From Rhexocercosporidium sp. MPI-PUGE-AT-0058 (Eukaryota; Ascomycota; Leotiomycetes; Helotiales): a stretch of 64,000 nt of DNA. The stretch is taken from the NCBI GenBank assembly GCA_020746875.1, contig JAGTJL010000009.1, positions 1,054,001 to 1,118,000 of the forward strand. Reading direction: 5' to 3'. Position 1 is the first letter of the stretch. Every line of letters starts with the position of its first letter. The notes under the pieces are model-generated. The model was not told the DNA's origin and ran no database searches. It saw nothing but the letters and a program-made list of their open reading frames with translations. Positions 12,752-23,480 of the stretch are shown here, piece after piece. Position numbers and translations under genes: made by a program.

Positions 12752-14558
12752 TTAGGATCTAGAAAATAATTCTTCCAAGTCCACCTCATCCTCATCATCC
12801 CCAGCGCCCAAATCCTGCACGATCCTCTTCACACCAGGATTCATCCTCAGGTAAACCTCCACACACCTCTCAACCTCAGACTGGATCCCATAGATCACAG
12901 TCCCTAGCCCCCCAAGCCTGATACCAAACCACTCCAAGCCATCAGGCATCCGCTCACCCCAGGGATCAATCTTCCTATCTTTAAAAGGCATCGAACTCGC
13001 CGCTTGCGACGCTGCGACTATCTCTGTAGCATACAGCGTAATCGGTATATCCAGATATCGGAGCTGCTGAAAGTCTTTCATACTGCCCATAAAGTTCTGA
13101 ACATCCCATGGGATGGGATTCCAATCTTGGCCATAAACAACCGAGATGTCGAGAACTAGTCGACTGAGAGTGTTTTGGACCAGGCTGAGAGCGGATTTGA
13201 GGACATCGCAATCGAGCCGTTGCTGGGCGTCGTCGTCGTAGACCAATTCACAGTCGAGCTCTTCGAGGTGTGGTGTCGCGGCGAGGAATGTCTTCAGGAT
13301 GTGCTCGTTGATGACTCCGTTCCTGAGAGTTACCTTTTTGAGATTTGAAGCTGTGGATAATTTATTGCGCCAGAAGTTGCCGGGTGAGCAGCAAGTCAAC
13401 GATAGAGTCCTTGAGGGTGAGTGTTAGTAGAAGCTCCATCGAGACTTTGAGGAGAACAATGTCCATGGGTGAATCTTTGGCACTGCTCTCAAGAACTAGG
13501 TCATTTAAGGAGGAGGTACGTACTCAAGCTTCTTAAATTCAAAGATACTCGGAACCGGGTAAAACGCATGGCAGATGTCGTCCTCATGCACCGCGTAATA
13601 GTTCCGAACCGGCGCACCACCTTTCCGATCGATAGACAAATTTACCGACCTGATGTTCGGATATCGATAGTGATTAGGGCGACCATTGAATGTTGAGCTC
13701 AGTGCGTCGAAAACTGGATTTCCAATAGTAGAGGCATCTCGTAGCCGTATGTCGACAGATGTCAGGCCAGTCAGTTGCAATAAGAGCAGGCCTAGAATGA
13801 CATCTAGTTTGCCCCTGTAGAGACCGTCGAGCCAGTAGCTGTGTAACTCAAAGGGGAGAAGATCGATGGTCTTCTTGCAGGTTTCGAGATTGGCGTTACT
13901 GAATCCGCATTCTCGTGCTTGGTATGAGTCCCACTAAAAACAACAGTCTCAGAAAATGTATTTCAAAGTGGGAAATAAAAGAACACGGAGACGGCCGCGG
14001 CCATGATGTAGTCTTTCGAAAACTTCCCAGACACTTGCAGGCATACAAAGGACCCAGCATTCCAAAAATTGGTATGAGACCCTAACAGAGATTAGAGACA
14101 CTCACGAATAACCCGGAATCAGAGAGCGGTGCCAGAACCCTGACTTTCTCAACATAACCCGCCCTTCTGGGCGACTCCAGAAGAGCCTTAAGAAACAAAT
14201 ACGGTTTCTGATGACTAAAGAACCCGAGGGGCAATTCAGTTCCATTTCGCCGCTTGCTCCTGGTAAGCGGCCGAATATCGCGATTGTTCAAAGAACTACA
14301 TATCATCCGTGTTAGAGAATCTGCGCAATACTGTAAGAAAGTAAAAATGGGTGGCTAGACTTACCTCAAGACGGGCAATGCAACACAGGGGTGGGGAATC
14401 CAGGTGAAGGACGAGTATAGCGAAGGCTCGACGACTTTGTTAAATGCTTTGCTGAGGGTGCTGAGGGCGAGGAAATCTTTCTGGACGAAGCCGTACGAGA
14501 AGATGACGTCCCAGAGCTCGTTGGGGAGTTTGAGGTATGGGGGTTGAGTCTCCGCCAT
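12752..14558 (-). CDS. F-box protein, putative SCF substrate adaptor
   Basis: Four exons: 14558-14365, 14295-14106, 13933-13524 and 13409-12752, giving 483 aa. All three introns have normal donors and AG acceptors and keep frame. The N-terminus carries an F-box at residues about 11-51 (KLPNELWDVIFSYGFVQKDF, then LSTLSKAFNKVVEPSLYSSF). The rest contains scattered leucine-rich strand-turn stretches such as LETLSLTCCSPGNFW and LKKVTLRNGVINEHILKTFL, typical of the irregular LRR-like tails of fungal F-box proteins. F-box proteins dock to Skp1 in SCF ubiquitin ligases; the target of this one is unknown. CAND1, which recycles cullin complexes, is encoded at 25.6 kb, but the distance makes a direct link unlikely. 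Confidence 0.85.
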
Positions 14559-16087
14559 GGATAGTGTAGTTTCTAACCGCGAGGCTATTGTTGCTTGGTG
14601 AAGTGATGAGAAAAGAGTTTGTTTCTGAATTGAAGTTAAGAAGGATCGTCATCTGTTTTTAAACCAGATACGTACCTGAAACCTCGTGATTAGAGATCTT
14701 CGGTCAAGAAGTCGGTGAGATGTTTGGAAGTGAGAACGGATTTACGCGAGTGGATGGATGCTAATGATAGTTAGTGTAGGGTAGAAAAGCAATTGCTCTT
14801 TGCGAGTCAAAAGTAGAATGAATAAAGTAACCGAAAGCTTCAAATCAAAGACTAACTTGTCTCTTCAGTATATATGTATTCCAGCTGGTGATGTTGTGAA
14901 GTGACGATGTGGAGGGGTGACTCAAACACAAGAGTCAGGCCGTATGAAGCACTCCACCCCTACTGGCGAGGCGGATTCAGGGGCCGTGTGGCTGGACAGA
15001 CAGGCCAGGCCTTCCTGCACCGCGCAGTAGGCCAGCATACATACCTAGGTAGCACAGCCTCAGCGACTGGAGAACACGAACTGAACTTCGTTTACTTGGG
15101 TTTGGTTGGCTGCATAGAATGTCGCATGAATACGAAGTAAGACATGTGGATTGCTTCAGATGCTGAATGAGGATAGCGCTGCGGGATGCGCTGGAGTTAG
15201 GGTAACAATGCGTGAGGAGAACTTCCGCCCACCGAGTTAGTACTTCGCCATCCACATAGAGCATACAGTACAGTACGTATAAGAGTTCGACCTTGGCGAC
15301 AAGATATGAATGATACAGTACATATCTGGCAGAGGAGAAGTTACAACGAGCTTTATCGCGACTACCTGCATCTCAAGGAAAGAACCCAAAAGCACCGAAA
15401 TAACACGCTTTCTGGAACTTCCACGAAAATTTCATTGAACTATTCTGGGTTCATGGTAGTTGTGCGGCGCCGAGCATATGTAACTACTGTACGCCGCGGG
15501 GTCTTACGGTCAAAGTATATTTCTTACAGAGACGTATACATGGCGGCGAACTAACTACACTTCAGCCAAAACCTGTTTCCTAAAGTTTAACGAGGTATTA
15601 ATACGCTGGGACATCAAGACGCGATGACCTCTCCTTCTTTCCGATGTGTGCGTACATTTTCTTTTAATCATATCGAGTTCTGAATGCCGTCTTTTTGGTG
15701 CTGGTCCAAGAGAAATCCAGCTTCCAGTACCCCGAGTCGATTTGGCGCTCTTATAACCAACTCAGTATGCAAACTGACAATGGGAAACAGCTGGGGCTGG
15801 CCGTAATGCTAGGCCTGCTCATTCCCCTGGCTGTGTTGATAGTCGCGGTAGGGATTGATAATAAATATCTCATTGTTGACATCCGATGGTTGAAAGAGCC
15901 TCCAAGGCAAAAGGAGCTCGAACTGGCCTCGGCTGAATTGGCGGGGCGGCCGCTGCCGTTGATGCCACTGCCACTGTCAGTTCCAGGATCGAGATTGAGT
16001 CTCAACCCCACCATCAGCAACGAAAACACACAATCCCTGCCCCTCCTCTTCGATCAACAACAACCCATTCCTCCCTACGCCTTCAAC
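14559..16087. other. Divergent spacer upstream of HEM3
   Basis: 1.5 kb. From about 15695 to the HEM3 start the HEM3 frame stays open and includes a hydrophobic segment (reported as a finding). The rest shows no supported gene. Confidence 0.45.
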
Positions 16088-17143
16088 ATGGCAACTCACG
16101 AACAATTGCCTTCGACCTCCTCTCGAGCCCCTCTCGACCCTACAGTCACCAATGCCACAATCCGCATCGGCACGCGCAGATCCGCGCTGGCGATGGTGCA
16201 AGCCGAGATGGTAGTCGCATCGCTGAAGAAAGCGCACCCGGAGAACAACTACGAGATCCACGCCATGGCCACGATGGGCGACAAGAACCAGGTGACGGCG
16301 CTGCACGAGTTCGGCGCGAAGAGTCTCTGGACGCATGAGCTGGAGGCGCAGCTGCTGGATGGGGATCTGGATGTCATCGTGCATTGCTTGAAGGATATGC
16401 CGACCCAGTTACCGAATAAGTGTGTCATTGGGTGTATCATGGAGAGGGAGGACCCGAGGGATTGTGTCATTATGAAGAAGGGGCTCGATTATAAGACTTT
16501 GTTGGAGTTGCCAGAGGGTGCGGTTGTTGGTACGAGTAGCGTGCGACGGAGTGCGCAGATCAAGAAGGCGTATCCGCATTTGAAGTTCAAGGATGTGAGA
16601 GGGAACTTGGGGACGAGATTGGGGAAGCTGGATGCCGAGGATGGGGAGTACGCGTGCTTGATTCTGGCCGTGGCAGGAGTTGTGAGGATGGATTGGACAG
16701 AGAGGATCACGCAGTATCTGGACTCGACAACATCGGGTGGGGGCATGTTGCATGCTGTTGGTCAAGGCGCACTTGCGATTGAGGTTCGGGAGGGAGATGA
16801 CAAGATCATGAAGGTTTTGGAAGTCTTGTCACATGAAGCTTCTACCTTGTCGGGCATTGCAGAGAGGAGCTTGATGCGGACTCTCGAGGGAGGGTGCAGT
16901 GTGCCAATTGGCGTCGAGACAACGTGGATTGAGAGGGGTAAGCTGTTGATGAAGGCAATCGTGGTCAGTCTGGATGGCAAAGAGAGCGTGGCTGCAGAGC
17001 GGTTAGATGAGATTCTCAACGACAAGGACGCAGATGAGTTTGGCTGGAAGCTAGCCCAAGAGCTGGTAGAGAAGGGAGCTGCCAATATCCTGGAACAGAT
17101 CAACCTCAACCGACCCATCATCAAGGAAGCAGGTGGAGCATAG
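16088..17143 (+). CDS. HEM3: Hydroxymethylbilane synthase (porphobilinogen deaminase)
   Basis: A single exon of 351 aa from the ATG at 16088. The enzyme joins four porphobilinogen molecules into hydroxymethylbilane, the third step of heme synthesis, in the cytosol. Conserved features are IRIGTRRSALAMVQAE near the N-terminus, HCLKDMPTQLP with the catalytic Asp (D103), GTSSVRRSAQIKKAYPHL and FKDVRGNLGTRLGKLD, and EGGCSVPIGV with C270, the cysteine that holds the dipyrromethane cofactor. Length matches fungal HEM3. The frame is open for about 131 more codons upstream, with an in-frame ATG at 15767 that would add 107 residues including a membrane-like segment. I chose 16088 because homologues start there. 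The downstream neighbour GCV3 is convergent, 232 bp away. Confidence 0.96.
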   Translation: MATHEQLPSTSSRAPLDPTVTNATIRIGTRRSALAMVQAEMVVASLKKAHPENNYEIHAMATMGDKNQVTALHEFGAKSLWTHELEAQLLDGDLDVIVHCLKDMPTQLPNKCVIGCIMEREDPRDCVIMKKGLDYKTLLELPEGAVVGTSSVRRSAQIKKAYPHLKFKDVRGNLGTRLGKLDAEDGEYACLILAVAGVVRMDWTERITQYLDSTTSGGGMLHAVGQGALAIEVREGDDKIMKVLEVLSHEASTLSGIAERSLMRTLEGGCSVPIGVETTWIERGKLLMKAIVVSLDGKESVAAERLDEILNDKDADEFGWKLAQELVEKGAANILEQINLNRPIIKEAGGA

Positions 17144-17375
17144 ATAGACGAACGCTGCTATTTCGGGGAGCTTCATGTACAATACATAGAATGGCTAGCT
17201 GGCAGGTTGGTGGGCGTGTATTTCAGGGCAGGGAAAAAGTGCATACATAGCTCCATCAATCCAATAATCAACTGCACCGCATCCATAGCTTTCCGTGCAG
17301 CCAAACGAACGCCGTTGTTCACTGTTGAAGTGTGAGTGAGACCTCTATGTGTATAAACCAATATCATCATTCCAA

Positions 17376-18019
17376 TCAAGCATCCTCCGTGAACTCTTTG
17401 TATGCCTTCGCATCCATCAGACCCTCCAAACCCTTGACACCCGCCTCGCCCACCTCGACCTTCGCAACCCATCCTCCAGACGACGAATCATCCTCTGGTC
17501 CCTTGTTGATCGTTCCTGGCTTCTCCTCCAGCAGGTCGTTGACCGCAGTAATCGTGCAGGTGATAGGCGCATTGATATCCGAAGCCGACTTCACCGACTC
17601 CACGGCTCCGATGGCATCTCCAGCCTCGACCTCCATTGGCGTCGTGGGGAGCTCGACGTAGACGACGTCGCCGAGAGCGTGTGCTGCGTAGTCCGAGATA
17701 CCAATGACGCCCGTCTTGCCATCCTCGGAGAGCTCAACCCATTCATGGTCTTTGGTGTATCTCTTTGCTTGTGCTATACAGAGAGGATGAGGTGTCAGTC
17801 CTAGGTACCTCTCGTGCGTACTACGGTACTACATTTCCCTGAGGTGGAAAGATATGGCGTGCGTGTGTGTGTGTAAAGTATGCACTTACAAACAGGAGAT
17901 GCGGAGAATGCTCGCGCTTGGAACTGGAACCGGGACGATTGCCATGAAGCTGCGCTCCGGCAGGGTCTGGCAGAGAATCGAGAGGCCACTGGGCGTAGAG
18001 ATCGTGCAATTGATGCCAT
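17376..18019 (-). CDS. GCV3: Glycine cleavage system H protein, mitochondrial
   Basis: Two exons, 18019-17890 and 17773-17376, giving 175 aa. The N-terminus MASIARSLRPVASRF followed by an Arg/Ser-rich stretch to ARAFSASPV is a typical mitochondrial presequence. The lipoyl domain follows from KRYTKDHEWVELSEDGKTG. The lipoylated lysine is K105 in GAVESVKSASDI. The C-terminus holds the GGWVAKVEV strand. The H protein shuttles the aminomethyl arm between the P, T and L proteins of the matrix complex that breaks down glycine, feeding one-carbon metabolism. The start at 18019 was chosen over an upstream in-frame ATG because it begins the presequence. It is divergent from the Spg1-type GTPase gene. 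Confidence 0.95.
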
Positions 18020-18996
18020 TGTATTTGGTGGACCGAAGAGTGAGTGGTGATGTCTCGTAGGTCTGAGCTTCGAGTTCAACTGGAACTCAACTCGGCTTGA
18101 TAAAATGTTGGCGACGCCTTCTCTTAGCAACGCAACCCCCCTGGTCGGGCTGGTCGGAGCTCGGCAGAAAGTCTAAGCGAAAGACGTCCCTCCCCTCTCC
18201 CGTGTCTCCCTCTCCTCTCCCCACCTGAAAACGCGAGAAGATCGGAACAGGTGACAGGACAGGACAGGACAGGACAGGACAGGACAGGAAAGGATAGGGC
18301 GGCGGCCAGGATATGATAAGGCGGCGGCCCGGCCAGGGTCATGGATGCATTGGAAGCGAAAGGCTGAAGTGTCGATATTATCGAGTTGCTGTACAGCTGT
18401 ACAGTACAGTACAGGACTGTGCTTGTTGATATTGATATTGATATTGACAACGAACAGCCCCTCACAACAAATCTCCATCTGAAATCACCGTCATGCACTG
18501 CTCACAGAACTTGGAAATTTGCTGCTGAAAGGTTTGCTACGCATTATTGATTTCCTTGCTTGCGTGCCTCTGCCCTCGACCACTCATCGCGTCAAAGTCA
18601 GCTTCCCACTTCCATACGCGTGCCTTAGCTCAAGCGCCGACAAGCCTTCAGCCAAAGTCGCGAGAAGACGCCGTCAGGGGTCTCCACAAAGCCAGACGGG
18701 AGTCCGAATAACCTCAAATCGAACCCAAATCGTGCATCCAAGCCCTGCAATCACAGCTCCACCTCCACAGAACAGTTGCACAAGTCACGAATTACACCCG
18801 TTCACTACCTCCTTACCTATGTATCCATCAACGCTGCATTGTTGATCACGACTGTCCAGCTGTCCTCCTCGACCACACCTCAACAACCCTGCACCCACTC
18901 AACCCACCCGAGGACACTCCTTGAAAAACCGACAATCTGGATTCCTCGACGTTATCGGCGGACAGCCCGTCTCAATTCCACGACGCTGTAGATAAG
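18020..18996. promoter_or_regulatory. Divergent intergenic region between GCV3 and the Spg1-type gene
   Basis: 977 bp that must hold both promoters. It contains seven ACAGG units (listed separately), a short GATATT triplication near 18427-18447, and a GTACAG-rich palindromic patch around 18392-18415. No known factor site is assigned. Confidence 0.5.
18254..18288. repeat. (ACAGG)7 pentanucleotide microsatellite
   Basis: Seven perfect ACAGG units followed by a mutated AAAGG unit, about 235 bp upstream of the GCV3 start codon, in the shared promoter. Confidence 0.95.
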
Positions 18997-20047
18997 ATGG
19001 AGACAGAAGGCGCCTACGACCTACGGGCAGAGGGCCAGGACGACACCATGGGCGGAACTGGCAATGAAGAGGCACACACTCCTACAAGACGACACATCCA
19101 GTCCCAATCCGCCGACTTCCCATCCTCACACCAGCAGCAGACATACTCTGGCCCTCCAACCCCCGACGTGGATCCCACAGGCAACGGCAGATATCCCACC
19201 CCACCTACCTCTTTTGCGCCCTCAATCTCACGTCCCAACTCAGGCTTGTCTGGTAATGGCGGCTACAGCAACATGCAATCCTCATACCAAGACCAGAATG
19301 CCCGCGGTACATCGACTGACCAGAGCCGGAATAAGAACAGCGTCGTGATCAAGGTCGGCATGGTAGGAGACGCACAGATTGGTAAGACGTCGCTCATGGT
19401 CAAGTACGTGGAGGGTAGTTGGGACGAGGATTACATCCAGACGCTCGGAGTCAACTTCATGGAGAAGACGATTTCGATACGCAATACAGAGATTACATTT
19501 TCTATCTGGGATCTGGGTGGACAGAGGGAGTTCGTCAACATGCTGCCGCTGGTGTGTAATGATGCGGTGGCTATCCTCTTCATGTTCGACTTGACGAGAA
19601 AGAGTACTCTGAATAGTATCAAAGAATGGTACCGTCAAGGAAGGGGCTTCAACAAGACTGCGATCCCTTTCTTAGTTGGTACGAAGTATGATCACTTTGT
19701 CAACTTCCCACGGGAAGACCAAGAGGAGATCTCGAACCAGGCATGCTCACACATGGTCCTACCTAAATTCAACATCCAACTAACTTCTGTGTAGGCGCGC
19801 AGATTCGCAAAGGCAATGAGAGCAAGCCTGATATTCAGCAGTACGAGTCACAGCATAAACGTGCAAAAGGTACATATTCATCCTCCCAAACCTGCTCGTC
19901 CCTCCCACCCCAACCCAGAAATTCCCCAGCTAACATCCCCTCCCCAAGATCTTCAAAATCGTCCTCTCCAAAGCCTTCGACCTAAAATGCACAATCCCCG
20001 AAATCGAGAACGTCGGCGAACCCCTCCTCCTCTACCAACAAGTCTAA
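18997..20047 (+). CDS. spg1: Septation-initiation Ras-like GTPase (Spg1/Tem1)
   Basis: Three exons, 18997-19740, 19795-19869 and 19949-20047, giving 305 aa. A disordered N-terminal extension of about 115 residues, rich in Pro/Ser/Gln, precedes the GTPase domain. P-loop GDAQIGKT is at 124-131, WDLGGQREF at 171-179 and the GTKYD specificity motif at 228-232. The protein ends EPLLLYQQV, as Spg1/Tem1 proteins do. This GTPase triggers the septation initiation (mitotic exit) network from the spindle pole body. Intron 1 (19741-19794) starts with GC, not GT: the junction must fall after SNQ to join ARRFAKAMRASLIFSS, and no GT fits. It has a good CTAAC branch point and a TAG acceptor. Intron 2 is a normal GT-AG with a CTAAC branch point. 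Confidence 0.93.
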
Positions 20048-20253
20048 AATCCCAAGTTCCGCCTCGAGACGCCCTCACTGAAGTCCGCATACACCCCCTT
20101 AGACATCTCCTCAAGCCTCACATCAGAACTCGCGGCCCCGCAACCATAATAAAACTTCACGATCCCCACGGAAAAGTACACCAACGAAGTCTAATACCGA
20201 CTTGACTCGACTTCTCCACGATTTTACGCACCTGCACGCAATCCTGACTGAGT

Positions 20254-20281
20254 CACACACACACACACACACACACACACA
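20254..20281. repeat. (CA)14 microsatellite
   Basis: A perfect run of CA units about 200 bp downstream of the spg1 stop codon, probably in its 3' UTR. Confidence 0.95.
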
Positions 20282-20575
20282 TGACTGAACTGAACGAGAC
20301 CACCAACTGACCCGGCCCCAATCTTAATCCCAATTCTAAACCCAAAGTAATGAAAATTTTCACGACCTCGGTCGAGTATCACGAGAGACGTGAGACGATA
20401 GGCAGGCAGGCACATGGCGCTTGGGAAAGAAAGGATGGGAGGAGTGAGGTAGCATTTTTCTCAATTTCCCACTTTTGCGAACTGCCCGGAAAAATATTTC
20501 GGCAAATTTGCCTGCATTGCATTTTCCTGTACTTGTTATGCGCCCTTTAATTGAGCTTGCTTCGGAAAGGGTTGC

Positions 20576-20598
20576 ATGGATGGATGGATGGATGGATG
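20576..20598. repeat. (ATGG)n tetranucleotide microsatellite
   Basis: Five full ATGG units plus a partial sixth in the spacer between spg1 and the PLAC8 gene. Confidence 0.9.
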
Positions 20599-20998
20599 AA
20601 TTGATCGATGATTTGACGGCTGGCGAGATGGCGAGATATGGAGTAAACAGACGAGATTTTGATAATTGCCGAGTGCCTTTGTATGAAAAAAAAATTCCCA
20701 CCAAACTTTACAGGCGCCGACCTCTGCTCTCTCTATCTTTGAGTGCATAGCAGTGAAATCTCTCCATAGGAATGAAGCGAATTGTGTAAAACTTTCTTGT
20801 GAATGAGAGACGCTCTGCTCGTCGCAGTAACTTCTAATTATACATGAACGCCAGAACGGCAAGACAGCATCATAGCTCGCGTGGCGGCCATGAGCCAATA
20901 ACACCTAATAATAATGAAACCGAACTCCATTTCAAACCCCCAAACGGATAAGTCTATCCATGAACTCATCATTGACCTACACCACTACTGTCCAACCA

Positions 20999-23480
20999 CT
21001 ATGACCACGACTGCTCATTCTTCTCCTTTGTTGGAGTAGTGAGCTTGCTCCAGAGTCCCGAAACACCATTTTGGATAACACCCGGACTTCTCGGATCCTC
21101 CTCACGACGAATGCCTTCTTCGGAGCTTTCACCAACACTGGCAGCAGATGAGTTGTTGTTCTTTCCCTTCTGCTTACTCTGCTTGTCCAAGTCACTACAC
21201 TTCGGAGGGTTTTCCCGCTTACCGCCATTTGCAGCGAGAACTTGTTCAAGAGAATATTGAGCGGATCCTGATCGAACAGACACGAGCTTGTTTTCGTCAA
21301 CTGCAGTAGCAGGAAATCGAGCGACAGCTTTTCGATTTTGCTTGTGGCGTCTTCGCTGCTTCCTGCGAACAACTCCATCGTTAGTATTGGCAGGGTCTTC
21401 GGTGCTACCTCCAGAGTTTGTGTCACCGCTACCACTCCCACTACCGACTCCGTCGGTTGATTTTCTCATTTCCTCCGCAGGCAGCTTGTCATGGTAAATT
21501 GGCCTCTGTGTTGCTTGACTGTCTTCACTAACGTTTGTAAGAGCATTCTCCGTAACATGATGAGATAGAACAGGCGGGGTTGGGCAGCTGACCAAGCGAT
21601 GTTGTCTTGATCTCCCTTGGTTTTTGTTGTTCCGATCAAGATTGTAGCTCGTACTGCGATGGTTGCTGGGAGAACTTGGTGGTGTGGTCTCGTCCTCGGA
21701 GCATTCGGCAAGAGTATGCTGAGAAATAGGTTGGTTGACCTGCAACAACTCGGTAGGAAGACTGGTACGGATACGGTCTGTGAGCTCGTGCTGCTTTGCT
21801 TTCTTCTCCTCCTTCTCATAGTAATCAAGGATAGCTTTGTCCACTGGACAGTCAGTGAAGTCATGTACATAGGACAGTTCCTGCGCAGGGGTCTCATCCT
21901 CTGACACTGGCATAGTGTTGCAGCCTTTCAGATGATGTTCTTCGGTCTCACCGGATGGAAATGATTCTTCCACCACTGTTTCACAATCTGCTATCATGTG
22001 CTGTGAAGGGCCAGAGGATCCCCTTTCTACCGATATCTCATCCTCGACTGTGGTACACTCCATAATCATATGCTCTCGGGGTCCAGCAGAATTGCTTTTT
22101 TCCGGGGACGAATTCTCGACTATGGTACACTCCACAAGAGTGTGCATAACCTGAACCTGGTGTTTGTTTGCTGGATCCTCAATCTCAACAACGTCACACT
22201 CGACAAGTGTGTGCTGTTCGGAGAGAGGCTCCATACTCTCTCGAGTAGGCTCTTCAGGAATGCAGTCTTGTTTGGTAGATGAAAATTTGCCAAATATTCC
22301 AGCTTTCTTCCCTGCAAGCTTGCTTGCTTTGGTGCCAGACTTCTCTGTACCGAGGGGTTGGTCTTGATACTGGGTGACTAGGATCTTTGGAGCGTTTTGC
22401 ACAAGGGCGTTCTTTTTGGCGCAACGTTGGGACTCGAGTTCATGAGCTGTTGGACGCTTCTTTTCCTCGACACTGCATTTGCGACGTTCAGATTTCGAAT
22501 GCACGGGAATAGGGTTGTTTTTCTTCTGTAGCTTGCTCGGTTGTTCAGAGCGATTTGACTGCTTCTTCTCTCCTGTGGGCTGAGCTGAGACTAGATCAGC
22601 GTAGTTGTATGACATAGGTTGAGTCGGCAATGGCTGAGTGCTGACGAGCTGGTGACCCTGCCCAGTCTTCAGGTATTTGGCATTGTATCTCATTTGGACA
22701 TCTCCTTCGCGGGCTCGGATTTCTCGATCATTTTGCATCTGGGTACACGACGGACATAACATGCCCAGGGCAATATCGGAAGCGCAATTCCCCTTGATAC
22801 CGTAGGTACCACGGATCTGTGCCCTTTGGATACCAGTGATGATTCCTGAACATCACCGCAAGTATTATTAGCCATTGCCAAATTCTCGCAAGCGTCATGT
22901 TCCAGGTGCGAATAGAGAATGCGGATAGGGAAGATGATTGATTACCTGAAACCGGCATGGAGAGACAGCTAGCGAGGCCGCACCATGCCCAGCAGGCAGA
23001 ATTACAACCATTCTTGGACTGCCATTTCGAGTTTGAGGCATCGTTTCCTCGATTGATTTGATCTAGCCGCCAATGGGTCTTACCGTACAAGGCGCAAGGG
23101 ACCCAAAAACCTAGGCAGCATGTACTGGATCAGTCAGCATTACTCTTTCGGTACCATTCCAAATTACTGAGATGGTGTTGGAAAATGTTTCAAGAGAAAG
23201 CCTACCTTGTGTCATTCTTGGGTTCAACACAGAACTGACTCATCCAATCATTGTACGGCAATCCCTCGTTGCCTCCATCAGATTGTTGATGGGCAGACGG
23301 TGGCAGCGTGGCGTTGTAGGCACTCACGACATGCCCTTGTTGTGCCATGGAAAGCGATGTCCTTCGAGAAGTTGCTTGTGTAAGCTCGATATTGACTACG
23401 GAGTCCCGATGGATTGGGACAACTGCTTGACCCTGAATATATGGTGCTTGCTGGGATGACTTGGTGATGAATGGCGCCAT
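20999..23480 (-). CDS. PLAC8 cysteine-rich domain protein with a 24-residue His/Cys repeat tail
   Basis: Three exons, 23480-23206, 23124-22946 and 22845-20999, giving 766 aa. The PLAC8 domain runs over about residues 75-200. Motifs are NDWMSQFCVEP, TCCLGFWVPCALYGKTHWRL (rejoined by splicing), NGCNSACWAWCG and the closing TYGIKGNCASDIALG with CPSCTQMQNDREI. Fungal PLAC8 proteins are small membrane-associated proteins linked to cell size, metal resistance or calcium handling. Here the domain is followed by a hydrophilic tail of about 560 residues, far longer than the family's usual size. Within it, residues about 363-572 repeat H-x-[LIF]-x-x-C at a near-24-residue spacing. After that come a Gly/Ser patch and a basic RRKQRRRHKQNRK patch that might be a nuclear signal or a lipid-binding patch. 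I know of no function for this architecture. Confidence 0.88.
21584..22213 (-). repeat. Coding repeat: nine H-x-[LIF]-x-x-C units about 24 residues apart
   Basis: Within the PLAC8-tail exon the units read HTLVEC, HTLVEC, HMIMEC, HMIADC, HHLKGC, HDFTDC, HELTDR (Cys lost), HTLAEC and HRLVSC. Start-to-start spacings are 23, 24, 24, 21, 24, 25, 24 and 39 residues. The first four units are often followed by a TVVE or TIVE acidic stretch. The sequence between units is poorly conserved, so the His, hydrophobic and Cys positions appear to be the constrained ones. Confidence 0.9.

Larger units (their letters stand above)
20048..20998. other. Convergent spacer with two microsatellites
   Basis: 0.95 kb between converging genes, probably 3' UTRs. 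It contains the (CA)14 and ATGG runs listed separately. A long frame at 19816-20205 is exon sequence read out of frame into the spacer and is not a gene. Confidence 0.5.

Noticed and set aside
17801..18130. Longer GCV3 N-terminus from 18130
   Set aside because: The added residues precede a complete mitochondrial presequence and look like 5' UTR.
19816..20205. 130-codon frame at the end of the Spg1-type gene
   Set aside because: It reads exons 2-3 and an intron in the wrong frame; the correct splicing explains the region.
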